From NCBI GenBank assembly GCA_002393835.1, contig DGTW01000032.1:1-13463 (forward strand): a stretch of DNA of 13,463 bases. The letters run 5' to 3'. Below are positions 1 to 7,523 of the stretch, in pieces. This DNA is from Treponema sp. UBA4326 (GTDB lineage: Bacteria > Spirochaetota > Spirochaetia > Treponematales > Treponemataceae). Position 1 is the stretch's first letter. Each line of letters begins with the position of its first letter. Under the pieces are notes generated by a model, which had not been told where the DNA came from, did no database searches, and saw only the letters and a program-made list of their open reading frames with translations. Position numbers and translations under genes: made by a program.

Positions 1-570
1 GTCATAAATGGCCTCGAAAATGAGGATAAAAAAGATGTGGTGATGCGTCTGGCAAAACTCACGAGAATTTCACCAGAAATCGTGCAGCGGGTTGACAAGG
101 CAATGCAGGAAAAAATGAATCACCTCGCTAGCTCAAAATCAGACTCTATTGACGGAAAAAATGTTCTTGCTCAGATTCTCAAGCGTATGTCACCTGAAGC
201 TGAGGAAGGAATCCTTAATAATCTTGCAGAAGAGGATTCGGCCTTAGGCGAGGACTTGCGGGAAAGGCTTTTTACTGCCGAGGATATAATCAATGCGGAC
301 GACCGCTTTATTCAGGACAAGCTTCATAATATGGATGAGGAAGAAATTGCCTACCTTATCGCCACGAAAAAAGAAGATTTCCGCAATAAGATTCTCAGTA
401 ATGTATCTGAAAACCGAAGAAAATCAATCCTTGAAACCGAGGAATTCCTTCATCCCATGCGGAAAAGTGACTGTGAAAAGGCGACATCTGCCTTTTTTGC
501 AAGCCTGCGTCGGGCACATGAAGATGGAAAATTGTACATAAAAGGAAGAGATGATGAACTCTATGTGTAA
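1..570 (+). CDS. fliG: Flagellar motor switch protein FliG, C-terminal part (5' end outside window)
   Basis: The reading frame is open from base 1 and encodes 189 residues, so the gene begins upstream. FliG is a rotor protein of the flagellar C-ring: it sits under the MS ring and its C-terminal domain faces the stator to make torque. Seen here are the end of the middle domain (Arg-Ile-Ser-Pro-Glu, where other FliGs have Thr-Ser-Pro-Glu), a Glu-Glu-Asp-linked helix, the 'LFTAEDIINADDRFIQDKL' segment matching the family's F-x-F-E-D-I...DDR-x-IQ pattern, and the final 'HPMR' stretch matching the GPVR motif. By eye, the acidic pair of the E. coli torque helix (D288/D289) is replaced by Glu/Thr and K264 by Ala, while R297 is kept. 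Spirochaetes carry two FliG copies; this divergence and the absence of fliH after it suggest the FliG1 type. It overlaps the next gene by 20 bases. Family call is firm; the FliG1 subtype is inferred. Confidence 0.88.
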   Translation, partial: VINGLENEDKKDVVMRLAKLTRISPEIVQRVDKAMQEKMNHLASSKSDSIDGKNVLAQILKRMSPEAEEGILNNLAEEDSALGEDLRERLFTAEDIINADDRFIQDKLHNMDEEEIAYLIATKKEDFRNKILSNVSENRRKSILETEEFLHPMRKSDCEKATSAFFASLRRAHEDGKLYIKGRDDELYV

Positions 571-3500
571 TATATTAAAAAAAGGTGAGAAGTACAAAGA
601 TTTTGAAGTCCTGAACGTTTTTGAAATACCTGATTATCATTCGACTGGAATTTATCTCAGGCATCTTAAGACTGGGCTGGAAGTTTTTCACATGCTGAAT
701 GATGACGCGGAAAATCTTTTTGCATTTTCTTTCCGCACTCCAAATACCAAGGCCACAGGAATTGCCCATATCATGGAACATTCGGTTCTCTGTGGTTCAG
801 AAAAATTCCCTTTAAAAGACCCTTTCGTTACAATGTCGAACCAGAGCGTTAAGACTTATCTGAACGCAATGACATATTCCGACAAGACGGTTTATCCGGC
901 AAGTTCCATTGCCAAAAATGATTATTTTAACCTGATGTCTGTTTATGGAGACGCTGTTTTTTTTCCCAGGCTTGACAAAGAAATATTCATGCAGGAAGCA
1001 CACCGCTTTGAAGTAGATGATGAAGGCAAGGTTTCGATTCAAGGGGTTGTTTACAATGAAATGAAGGGCAGCTATTCTTCATTTGAGTCTGTTGCCGCTG
1101 ACCTCGCCCTTACCAGTCTGCTAAAAGGTACGATTTATGAAAAAGATTCTGGCGGAGATCCTCTTGAAATCCCGGATGTCACTTATGAGGATTTTCTTGC
1201 CTTCCACAAAAAATGGTACAGACCTGACAATTGTTTTGTTTTTCTGCATGGAAATATTCCTACTTGTGAGCAGCTTGATTTTTTGCAGGAGAATTTCCTG
1301 ACCAGACTTGAAAAAAAATTCCCAGGCCTTGATGTCTCTGAAAAAACAAGGAAAAAAAGACTTGATGATTTCTTGTCTCTTGTTACTCCTAAAGAAAGTC
1401 AAGAGCCTTTTGTCCTTTATGAGCAGGGGCCGAGCGGAGATGGAGGGGAAGACAATACTGTTCTCGTAAACTGGTTGGTTGGTCGTTCAGACAATGCCAT
1501 TTCTGCCACTGAAAAGGTGGTTTTGACCGGCATTTTGTGCAATCACGACGGCTCTCCCTTGCAGAAAGCTCTTCTCGAAAGTAATCTTGGCCAAGATATT
1601 GCGCCTCAGAGCGGACTTTTTTCTTCTATTTATCCATCTGTATTGACTGTAGGTCTTCGAGGAGTAAAAAAAGGCGACGAAAAAAAAGTTGAAAAACTTG
1701 TCCTGGATACTATAAAAGAGCTTTCCGAAAAGGGTATCTCGCAGAAAGACATAGAGTCAACCTTGCTGACCCTTGAATTTTCCCATCGTGAAATCAAACG
1801 CGGACACGGCCCCTTCGCTATTTCCCTTATGGCTCGTCCTATTTATGGCTGGCTTTATGGTGACGGCATTGAAAATCAGATACGGCTGCGTTCTCACCTC
1901 GATGAAATAAAAAGTAAAATTGAAAATGATCCGGCTTATCTTCCGAATCTTCTGAAAAAACTCCTTTTGGATAACAAAAGCCGCTCCCTTGTGGTAGTCA
2001 CTCCTTGTAAGGATTATTCCGAAAAGCGGGATATGGCGGAGAAAAAAAGAATTGAAACTTACCTGGCCACTTCATCAATCGATTCAATAAGAAAAGAAAA
2101 CGAGGAGCTTCATGCTTTCCAGCAAAGTGATGACGATGATTCTTGTCTTCCCCACTTAAAACCTGCTGATTTCATTGTAGACGGCCGGCCGATAATGAAC
2201 CGGGTTCACACTGAGATTGATTTTTTGCCCGGCTATGACAAGTCTTCCCTTCCATTCATAAAAAATGAGGAAAATACTAACGGTATTATTTATTTTGACA
2301 TTGGTTTTCCTGCCGATATTCTTGCTCCGTCTGACTATCCTCTTCTTCCGGCTTTTACGGCCTGTGTCACTGAGTGTGGCTGGAAGAATCTGGACTGGGC
2401 GAAAGCGGCTGAAGAGTGTGCCCTTCATACAGGTGGAATCGGCGTAAACCTCCTTACTATGGAAGGTCCTGATACGGAAAATGCAAAAGCTCTCCTCAAA
2501 AAATATAACTGGATTCGCCGGGACTGGATAATTTTCAGAATGTCAACGCTGGAAGAGCAGGCTGAAAATGCCATGCAGCTCCTGCTTGATTGCCTTACCG
2601 GAACGGATTTTTCAGATGACAGGCGAATCCTGGACTTGATTACCGAAGCAAAAAATGATTTTGAGTCATCAGTAATTCCTGACGGGCACATATTTGTCTC
2701 TAACAGGGTTCTTTGCAATTGCTCAAGAAAAACAGCCGTCGATGAAATTTGGAACGGATTGAGTCAGTATTATTCAATCAAGAAAATTTCTGAGACCCCT
2801 CTTTCAGAGATTGTTACTATTTTCAGAAGAATCTTTGCCGAGATAAAATCAGGCGGGGCATTCATTCATGCTACGGCTGAAAAATCGGGCTTTGAAAAAT
2901 TGCAGACTCTGCTTCCTTCTTTCATTAAAAAGGCAAATCTTTGTTCGCCGAAAGCTCCACGGGAAGCCAGCGACGATGACTTTTTTGCCCTTACAAAAAT
3001 CAGCGGAAAAGATGGAATCGACCCAAACTCGGAATGTTTCGTTACTTCTTCTACGGTTGGTTATGCCGCTGAATGTATTGCGGCTTCAAAATACGAGGAC
3101 GAAGCTTCTTATACGGAGGAAGTCTGCGCCCATTGGCTTTCCAACAATCTCCTGTGGGAAAAAATCAGGACGATAGGCGGAGCTTACGGAGCATTTTGCA
3201 ATGCCGAGCCTATGTCTGGAGCCATGATTTTTGCGACATACAGGGATCCGACGGCACTTTTGTCTTGCGATGTCTTTGAGCAATGTATCAGGGAGGCCTC
3301 AAGCCTTGATTTTACGAAAGAAGACGTTGAGCGGGCTGTCATGGGCTGCTACAGCCATTTTATACAGCCTCAGTCCCCGAAGGGAAGGGGCTCCACTGCA
3401 CTGACAAGACTTCTTTACGGCATATGCGATGAAGACAGGGAAAAGAAAATCCTTGGTATTCTAAACACTGAGCCTGAAAGCATGAAAATGGCCTTCAAGA

Positions 3501-3622
3501 CACTGGCTTCCAGACTTTCAGAAAAAAAATTTGCTGATTTCAAGAAAAGAGCCTATCTTTCTGGTAAAAAAACTCAGAAAGATGACGGTTTTAGTGGAAA
3601 AATTGTAAGTATGCCGTTATAA
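551..3622 (+). CDS. M16C family zinc metalloprotease (presequence-protease/insulinase type)
   Basis: A cytosolic peptidase of 1023 residues that should degrade unstructured peptides inside a closed two-half chamber. The inverted zinc motif H73-x-x-E76-H77 lies in 'HIMEHSVLCGSEKFPLKDPF', nearly identical to PreP-type enzymes; the third zinc ligand is E170 in 'GVVYNEMKGSYSS'. The C-terminal half carries the substrate-binding pair R873 and Y879 in 'IRTIGGAYGAF', six residues apart as in PreP. The region around residues 480-740 corresponds to the M16C-associated domain. Length is normal for the family and no signal peptide or membrane segment is visible. The start is ATG 551 (or ATG 554), preceded by AGGA at 543-546 inside the end of fliG; the 20-base overlap suggests translational coupling. 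Whether it has a link to motility is unknown; the pairing may be only positional. Several A8 runs are in frame Lys/Glu codons and do not break the gene. Confidence 0.95.
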   Translation: MMNSMCNILKKGEKYKDFEVLNVFEIPDYHSTGIYLRHLKTGLEVFHMLNDDAENLFAFSFRTPNTKATGIAHIMEHSVLCGSEKFPLKDPFVTMSNQSVKTYLNAMTYSDKTVYPASSIAKNDYFNLMSVYGDAVFFPRLDKEIFMQEAHRFEVDDEGKVSIQGVVYNEMKGSYSSFESVAADLALTSLLKGTIYEKDSGGDPLEIPDVTYEDFLAFHKKWYRPDNCFVFLHGNIPTCEQLDFLQENFLTRLEKKFPGLDVSEKTRKKRLDDFLSLVTPKESQEPFVLYEQGPSGDGGEDNTVLVNWLVGRSDNAISATEKVVLTGILCNHDGSPLQKALLESNLGQDIAPQSGLFSSIYPSVLTVGLRGVKKGDEKKVEKLVLDTIKELSEKGISQKDIESTLLTLEFSHREIKRGHGPFAISLMARPIYGWLYGDGIENQIRLRSHLDEIKSKIENDPAYLPNLLKKLLLDNKSRSLVVVTPCKDYSEKRDMAEKKRIETYLATSSIDSIRKENEELHAFQQSDDDDSCLPHLKPADFIVDGRPIMNRVHTEIDFLPGYDKSSLPFIKNEENTNGIIYFDIGFPADILAPSDYPLLPAFTACVTECGWKNLDWAKAAEECALHTGGIGVNLLTMEGPDTENAKALLKKYNWIRRDWIIFRMSTLEEQAENAMQLLLDCLTGTDFSDDRRILDLITEAKNDFESSVIPDGHIFVSNRVLCNCSRKTAVDEIWNGLSQYYSIKKISETPLSEIVTIFRRIFAEIKSGGAFIHATAEKSGFEKLQTLLPSFIKKANLCSPKAPREASDDDFFALTKISGKDGIDPNSECFVTSSTVGYAAECIAASKYEDEASYTEEVCAHWLSNNLLWEKIRTIGGAYGAFCNAEPMSGAMIFATYRDPTALLSCDVFEQCIREASSLDFTKEDVERAVMGCYSHFIQPQSPKGRGSTALTRLLYGICDEDREKKILGILNTEPESMKMAFKTLASRLSEKKFADFKKRAYLSGKKTQKDDGFSGKIVSMPL

Positions 3623-3623
3623 T
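3595..3623 (+). promoter_or_regulatory. Sigma-70-type promoter for the 73-residue gene
   Basis: TGGAAA (3595-3600, 4 of 6 matches to TTGACA), a 17-base spacer and a perfect TATAAT (3618-3623) lie across the stop codon of the protease gene. Transcription would start near 3630, giving a leader of about 25 bases that includes the TGGAG ribosome site at 3644-3648. Confidence 0.55.
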
Positions 3624-3654
3624 AAAACTAGTCTTAAAAACTCTGGAGATTGAT

Positions 3655-3876
3655 ATGAAAAACGAAAAATTTGACAAATGCATAAAAATGATGCGTCAGC
3701 TGGTCTCTGATATTCAGGGTGCTCCTCTTCCCAGTGAGGATTTAGAACCTGAGCTTTACAGAATATGGTTTGAGCATGTGCAGAGAGCTGGCATAGAATG
3801 CCTTGAATATCTCGACGAGAACTTTCCCCTTGAACGAGATGACATTGACAACACTCTCAATAAATTCCTCAAATAA
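3655..3876 (+). CDS. Small hypothetical protein, 73 residues
   Basis: I do not recognise this protein. It is mostly charged and predicted to be helical, with a central aromatic stretch 'ELYRIWFEHVQRAG' (about residues 33-46) and an acidic second half ('EYLDENFPLERDDIDN'). It has no signal peptide, membrane segment or cysteine pair suggestive of a metal site (Cys9 and Cys49 are far apart). A good ribosome site (TGGAG at 3644-3648, six bases before ATG 3655) and an upstream promoter overlapping the previous stop codon support it as a real gene. It is followed by hairpins, so it may be a one-gene transcript. It could be an adaptor or a small regulatory protein, but nothing in the sequence decides this. 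Confidence 0.7.
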   Translation: MKNEKFDKCIKMMRQLVSDIQGAPLPSEDLEPELYRIWFEHVQRAGIECLEYLDENFPLERDDIDNTLNKFLK

Positions 3877-3902
3877 GGCTTCTGCTCTTTTAGTCTCCGC
3901 TT

Positions 3903-3935
3903 TTTAGGAAGCATGAAAACATGTACTTTCCTAAA
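3903..3935 (+). other. Hairpin in the gap after the 73-residue gene
   Basis: TTTAGGAA (3903-3910) pairs perfectly with TTCCTAAA (3928-3935), and inside it CATG (3912-3915) pairs with CATG (3920-3923) around an AAAA loop, with a small asymmetric bulge between the two stems. No T-run follows, so it is not a classical terminator on the plus strand. It could be an mRNA stabilising element or a protein site. Confidence 0.45.
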
Positions 3936-3970
3936 GTTCGTCATTCAATATGTCGAAAATCAAAGAAGAT

Positions 3971-4002
3971 AGTCAGTTTAAAATCAATTTAAGCTGACTT
4001 TT
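3971..4002 (+). terminator. Hairpin with short T-run just before the cyclase-like gene (weak terminator or translational control element)
   Basis: A 12-base-pair stem, AGTCAGTTTAAA (3971-3982) with TTTAAGCTGACT (3988-3999), containing one G-U wobble, closes a five-base loop and is followed by TTT. The stem ends 13 bases before ATG 4013, so a folded RNA would sit next to the ribosome site (GGCGGAA region, 4004-4010). It may end transcription from upstream, or control entry of ribosomes at the next gene. The stem is mainly A/T and the T-run short, so termination would be partial at best. Confidence 0.5.
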
Positions 4003-4012
4003 AGGCGGAAAT

Positions 4013-5185
4013 ATGGCAAATTCAAAAACAAACAAACGATTCGATCAGTATGTGCTGCGTGGCCGTTTGCGTCAGTCAGGTTTTGAGCGGTGGAGATATG
4101 TTTTTTCAGCGTTCAGTAAACTCTCCGGTCAGGAGCGCAAGTTTTTCATTGAGTTGTATATAGTTAATCCAGGCCTTTCTCCAAAGACTGCTCTTATCAG
4201 CCAAAAGTCTCGCCTCGCTATTTCCGAATCAGATTTGCAATATGCCCTTGCTGGCACGGAATCTGCGGCTCATGCAAATGATGAGCTTGATGTCCGCCCC
4301 TCTTATGTCCTAGTAAAGGCCGGTGTTTTTGGCAAAGAAGGAAAGGAAATGAATAAGTTCCTGGCTTCATCCCAGATGGCTTTCGTCAAAAATGCGGAGG
4401 TTTTTAAGGTAGGGGACTGTATTTTTGGTTCAAAATCTCTTTCAGGCTCAGTTTCCGTTACTTCTCAGGACTTGCGACTAAGGCCGGAACTTCTTTGCAG
4501 CGTTGGCTCCATGGACTGGGAGCTTAAATTCGAGCACATGATTGAGTCTGCCCCTATGTACAGGAGAAAGGGCTATTTTTGGATTCCGGTGGGCTTAAAA
4601 TCGCTCTTTTCCGGTTCAATTCATCTTGATGGCCTTGAATATGTCGTTCTTCCCAAGTCTTCTAACGGTTATGTAGACAAAAGCTGGGGAGAAAGACCAA
4701 ATTCTCCATACTTTCATATTTCTTCTTCCAAGCTTACCAGCATCATAAGCGGAAAGCCCATGCTGAATTCATGTTTTTCACTGGAAGGCGAGTTTAAGGG
4801 TAAATTGTGCGCCTCTTTGATTCTCGACGGAGAAAAATACAGCGTAGATAATTTCTCAATGTTCAGAAGAGACTCCATAATTCATGATTGTTCACAGATT
4901 TCAGCCGGAACTGAAGGGGAAAAAGTTCACTGGTCGGTCAGCATTCACAAGGGAAAAATGGTCATTGACATTGACTTGTACTGCAATGACAAGGAAATGT
5001 TTGTCAGGGACTATGAGATGCCCCAGGGAAAACGCTGCCTGCTTAAAATCCTCGGTGGAAACGGAACCGGTGAAATCAGGATTTACAAAAAAATCGGAAA
5101 AAACCTTGAGCTTTTGGAACATGCCAATATTTATGAGGCAATCTGCGAGTTTGGTCAGACTGAGGAAGTCGGCAAAAGGGTTTAG
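4013..5185 (+). CDS. Tocopherol-cyclase-like protein (lipocalin-like fold), function unknown
   Basis: A soluble protein of 390 residues. Two features recall the tocopherol cyclase family, which has a beta-barrel, lipocalin-like fold: an N-terminal 'FERWRYVFSAFS' (residues 24-35), comparable to the 'F-E-G-W-Y-F' opening of bacterial members, and 'GYVDKSWGERPNSPYFHISS' (219-238), comparable to the Tyr-x-(Glu/Asp)-Lys-x-Trp-Gly segment followed by a Phe/Trp-rich strand. 'MDWELKFEHM' (167-176) lies where a conserved Trp is usual. The rest is beta-rich. Non-photosynthetic bacteria with such proteins are not known to make tocopherol, so the substrate is open; a hydrophobic ligand is a family-based guess. 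No signal peptide is seen. It lies 31 bases upstream of the TIM-barrel gene and probably shares a transcript. The ribosome site is weak and a hairpin ends 13 bases before the start. The family call is moderate. Confidence 0.7.
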   Translation: MANSKTNKRFDQYVLRGRLRQSGFERWRYVFSAFSKLSGQERKFFIELYIVNPGLSPKTALISQKSRLAISESDLQYALAGTESAAHANDELDVRPSYVLVKAGVFGKEGKEMNKFLASSQMAFVKNAEVFKVGDCIFGSKSLSGSVSVTSQDLRLRPELLCSVGSMDWELKFEHMIESAPMYRRKGYFWIPVGLKSLFSGSIHLDGLEYVVLPKSSNGYVDKSWGERPNSPYFHISSSKLTSIISGKPMLNSCFSLEGEFKGKLCASLILDGEKYSVDNFSMFRRDSIIHDCSQISAGTEGEKVHWSVSIHKGKMVIDIDLYCNDKEMFVRDYEMPQGKRCLLKILGGNGTGEIRIYKKIGKNLELLEHANIYEAICEFGQTEEVGKRV

Positions 5186-5216
5186 AACATAAAAACTATA
5201 ATCTGGAGATACTTGT

Positions 5217-6050
5217 ATGAAAATTTTAATTCGTCCACATGATATTGGAAAAGGTTCTGCTGACTGGCTTGGCACAAATGCCCATGACTGGGGCTTTGAC
5301 GGAGTTCAGCTGGCAATCGCAAAGGCTGTCGAAGGACAGAACGGAAACCCCGGCACCCTTACGAATGCTGTTGTTTCAGAAATCAGAAAGGGCTTTAATT
5401 CTCATGGCGTTGAGATTCCTCTTTTGGGGGCATATTTTAACCCCGTTCACTCAAACAAGGAGAAGGTAAAGGCCGGAGCTGAAAAATATGCCGACCACCT
5501 CCGTCACGCTTCTGAATTTGGAGCAAAATTCGTTGCTTCCGAAACAGGCAGCTACAATGACGACAAATGGACTTACAATCCCAAAAATCAAACAGAAGAG
5601 GCTTTTCAGGAAGTAAAGTCTGTCTTTGCTCCCATGCCTGCCATTGCAAAAGAAGCCGGTGTCTGCATGGCTCTTGAAGGAGCCTGGGGACACTGCATGT
5701 ACAAGCCTGAGCAGCTAAAGCGTCTTGCCGATGAAATTGACCCAGGACAGGAAAATTTTCGCTTCATCGTTGACATTTACAATTATCTTTATATCGGAAA
5801 CCACGAAAAAAGGGCGGAAATTTTTGACAGCTGCCTAAAACTTTTCAAAGGAAAAATCTGTGGCTTCCACTTAAAGGACTATGTGGTAAATGGCGAGGAA
5901 CTTGAAATTGCACCTTTGGGACAGGGAATCATGGGCTGGAAGGAATTTTTGCCCAGAATCGTAAAAGAATGCCCGGAAGCCTACCTGATTTTCGAAGGCG
6001 TAAAGGATGTGCCTGCTTCCCTTAAATTCGTAAGAAGCATTGTGGAATAG
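5217..6050 (+). CDS. Sugar phosphate isomerase/epimerase-like TIM-barrel protein (AP endonuclease 2 fold)
   Basis: A cytosolic protein of 277 residues with the pattern of the xylose-isomerase-like TIM-barrel superfamily (PF01261 type). Likely divalent-metal ligands sit at the ends of strands: E154 in 'CMALEGAWGH', D186 in 'FIVDIYNYL', H218 (with K220) in 'GFHLKDYV' and E260 in 'LIFEGVKD'. 'LLGAYFNPVHSN' (69-80) is the second-strand segment with the usual substrate-side His. Family members isomerise or epimerise sugars and sugar phosphates; the substrate cannot be read from the sequence. A TGGAGA ribosome site (5204-5209) precedes ATG 5217. The 31-base gap and the absence of a convincing separate promoter favour co-transcription with the tocopherol-cyclase-like gene. 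Confidence 0.85.
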   Translation: MKILIRPHDIGKGSADWLGTNAHDWGFDGVQLAIAKAVEGQNGNPGTLTNAVVSEIRKGFNSHGVEIPLLGAYFNPVHSNKEKVKAGAEKYADHLRHASEFGAKFVASETGSYNDDKWTYNPKNQTEEAFQEVKSVFAPMPAIAKEAGVCMALEGAWGHCMYKPEQLKRLADEIDPGQENFRFIVDIYNYLYIGNHEKRAEIFDSCLKLFKGKICGFHLKDYVVNGEELEIAPLGQGIMGWKEFLPRIVKECPEAYLIFEGVKDVPASLKFVRSIVE

Positions 6051-6055
6051 TTTTT

Positions 6056-6223
6056 GACGCAGATGCATTAGCCGCGTGAGCGGTGAGTAAATAATTTCTA
6101 CTAACGCAAACGACACTAAGTGGCGTATGGACGCAGATAAACGCGGATTATTTATTTTTTATCTGTGTGTATCTGCGTTTATCCGCGTCTAATTTTTCTC
6201 TGTGACCTCTGTGCCTCTGTGAG
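6056..6223. repeat. Composite intergenic repeat with inverted arms and short tandem units
   Basis: The gap between two convergent genes is built of short repeated words. GACGCAGAT occurs at 6056-6064 and again at 6130-6138. The second copy begins a 19-base arm (6130-6148) that pairs with 6171-6189 with two mismatches, joined by an A/T-rich loop. The right arm is part of a 10-base tandem, ATCTGTGTGT / ATCTGCGTTT / ATCCGCGTCT (6161-6190). It is followed by three 8-9-base units starting CTCTGTG (6198-6223). Smaller palindromes also lie within: CCGC-GTGA-GCGG (6072-6083) and a CACT-A-AGTG core near 6114-6122. The inverted arms followed by TAATTTTT could serve as a terminator for both converging genes. 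Similar 'ATCTGCGTTTATC' and 'CTCTGTGCCTCTGTG' words occur in many unrelated bacterial genomes as non-coding repeats. Confidence 0.7.
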
Positions 6224-6227
6224 GAAT

Positions 6228-7517
6228 TTAAACTTCGCCTTCGCAAGTCATTCCGCCCCATTCTTTGCTGTGGGTGCGTTCGTGGGCTAAAGTTGCCTCA
6301 AAGTCGGCCATTGGGTCGCACTTTCTTTCTATTTCCTGGGCTGTCTTGTAGAGGCGGCGCAGGCAGTCGCTTTTGTCATTGTAGCCCAGCTTTGATTTTT
6401 CTATTGATTCGCCCAAAATCCTAATTGATTCGTCGTATATTTTTAGTGGAACGGGGAAGGGGTGTCCGTCCTTTCCGCCATGGGCAAAGCTAAAGCGGGC
6501 AGGGTCTGAAAAACGGCTTGGAGTGCCGTAAATCACTTCGCTTACCAGGGTCAGGCTTTGCAGGGTACGGGGACCGAGACCAGGTGTTAGCAAAAGGCTT
6601 TCAAAATTCTGGTTGTTGCTTTCGTAAGCCGTGGCAAGGACTGCTCCCAGTCTTTTTAAGTCTACATCCTCTGAGCGGACTTCATGGCGGGAGGGCATGA
6701 CCAGGTTCCTGTCGTTGCGAATTAAAATTTCTTTTTCCTGCAAGTCGGGGGCCTTGCGGGTTAGGGAGTGACTTCCCTCAAAATCGAATTCCATTTGTCT
6801 CACATAGTCCTGACCTGTAATTTTTGCGATTTCCCTGAGCATTTTGTCGGGATTTTCGTGTGTGAGTGAGAGAATGCTGCCCCTTGTTTCTTTGGCAGCA
6901 GAGGCCGTAAGGTTCAGGATTTTGCCCTGATTTTCGCCCGTGACTCCGGAATGCGGCTCTTCCACAAAAGAGCGGAGATTTTCCGAGGACCAGTGATAGC
7001 GGCGGGCTGTCTGGCTTTTTGTGTTCATTCCCTGCTGAACGACAACCCAGTCTCCTTCATCACTGAGTATGAAATTGTGCATGTAGAGCTGAAAACCGTC
7101 CTGAAGGGCGTTTCCGTCAACTTTTGCCGTGAGACGGCTGGCATTTACAAGTGAATCTCCGTCCAGACCTGTTGCATCTGCCAGAAACAATAGCTCCTCT
7201 GGCGTTTTTCTGGAATATTTTCCCCTTCCGCCACAAACACAAAGACCGAATTCCCTTGCACGCTCGTTGATTCCCCTCTTTAAGGCGTACATGACGCTGG
7301 TGGTGATGCCGCTTGAATGCCAGTCCATGCCCAAAACTGAGCCAAGGGACTGAAACCAGAGTGGGTCCGAAAGGCGGGTGAGGACTTCTTTTTTGCCGTA
7401 ATTTAAGAGAATTGACTCAACAATTTGAGTTCCAAGAAGCTTCATTCTGTCGGCGAGCCACTTTGGGACAAGACCAGTGTGGAGGGGTAAATCGGCATAG
7501 CCTGAGCGTTTTAGCAT
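6228..7517 (-). CDS. DUF763 family protein with helix-hairpin-helix motif
   Basis: A 429-residue protein of the DUF763 family, found in archaea and scattered bacteria and biochemically unassigned as far as I know. Family segments in order: 'RSGYADLPLHTG' (4-15), 'LGMDWHSSGITTSV' (62-75), 'CVCGGRGKYSRKTPEEL' (93-109), 'SRLTAKVDGNALQDGFQLYMH' region (127-147), 'VVVQQGMN' (158-165), 'RYHW' (173-176) and 'FAHGGKDGHPFPVP' (344-357). Residues 309-323, 'LLTPGLGPRTLQSL', fit a helix-hairpin-helix, a non-specific DNA-binding element; this, with the conserved Asp/His pair in 'MDWHSSG' (D65, H67), makes a role in nucleic-acid processing plausible but unproven. No signal peptide or membrane segment. The start is fixed by the family N-terminus; no Shine-Dalgarno lies before it and a -10 box (7524-7529) sits six bases upstream, suggesting a leaderless mRNA. 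Confidence 0.93.
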   Translation of the reverse strand: MLKRSGYADLPLHTGLVPKWLADRMKLLGTQIVESILLNYGKKEVLTRLSDPLWFQSLGSVLGMDWHSSGITTSVMYALKRGINERAREFGLCVCGGRGKYSRKTPEELLFLADATGLDGDSLVNASRLTAKVDGNALQDGFQLYMHNFILSDEGDWVVVQQGMNTKSQTARRYHWSSENLRSFVEEPHSGVTGENQGKILNLTASAAKETRGSILSLTHENPDKMLREIAKITGQDYVRQMEFDFEGSHSLTRKAPDLQEKEILIRNDRNLVMPSRHEVRSEDVDLKRLGAVLATAYESNNQNFESLLLTPGLGPRTLQSLTLVSEVIYGTPSRFSDPARFSFAHGGKDGHPFPVPLKIYDESIRILGESIEKSKLGYNDKSDCLRRLYKTAQEIERKCDPMADFEATLAHERTHSKEWGGMTCEGEV

Positions 7518-7523
7518 GAGAAA

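Noticed and set aside
1310..3530. A8 runs in the protease gene as phase-variation tracts or frameshifts
   Set aside because: The frame is open through all of them and they encode normal Lys/Glu/Asn codons in an A-rich gene.
5197..5202. TATAAT as a promoter for the TIM-barrel gene
   Set aside because: No acceptable -35 is at 16-18 bases, and a start from it would remove the ribosome site at 5204-5209; co-transcription with the gene before is simpler.
4901..5275. 124-residue antisense frame opposite the cyclase-like and TIM-barrel genes
   Set aside because: It has no ribosome site or recognisable motif and lies opposite two well-supported genes.
6056..6223. CRISPR array
   Set aside because: The units are only 8-10 bases, degenerate and contiguous, with no spacers and no cas gene.
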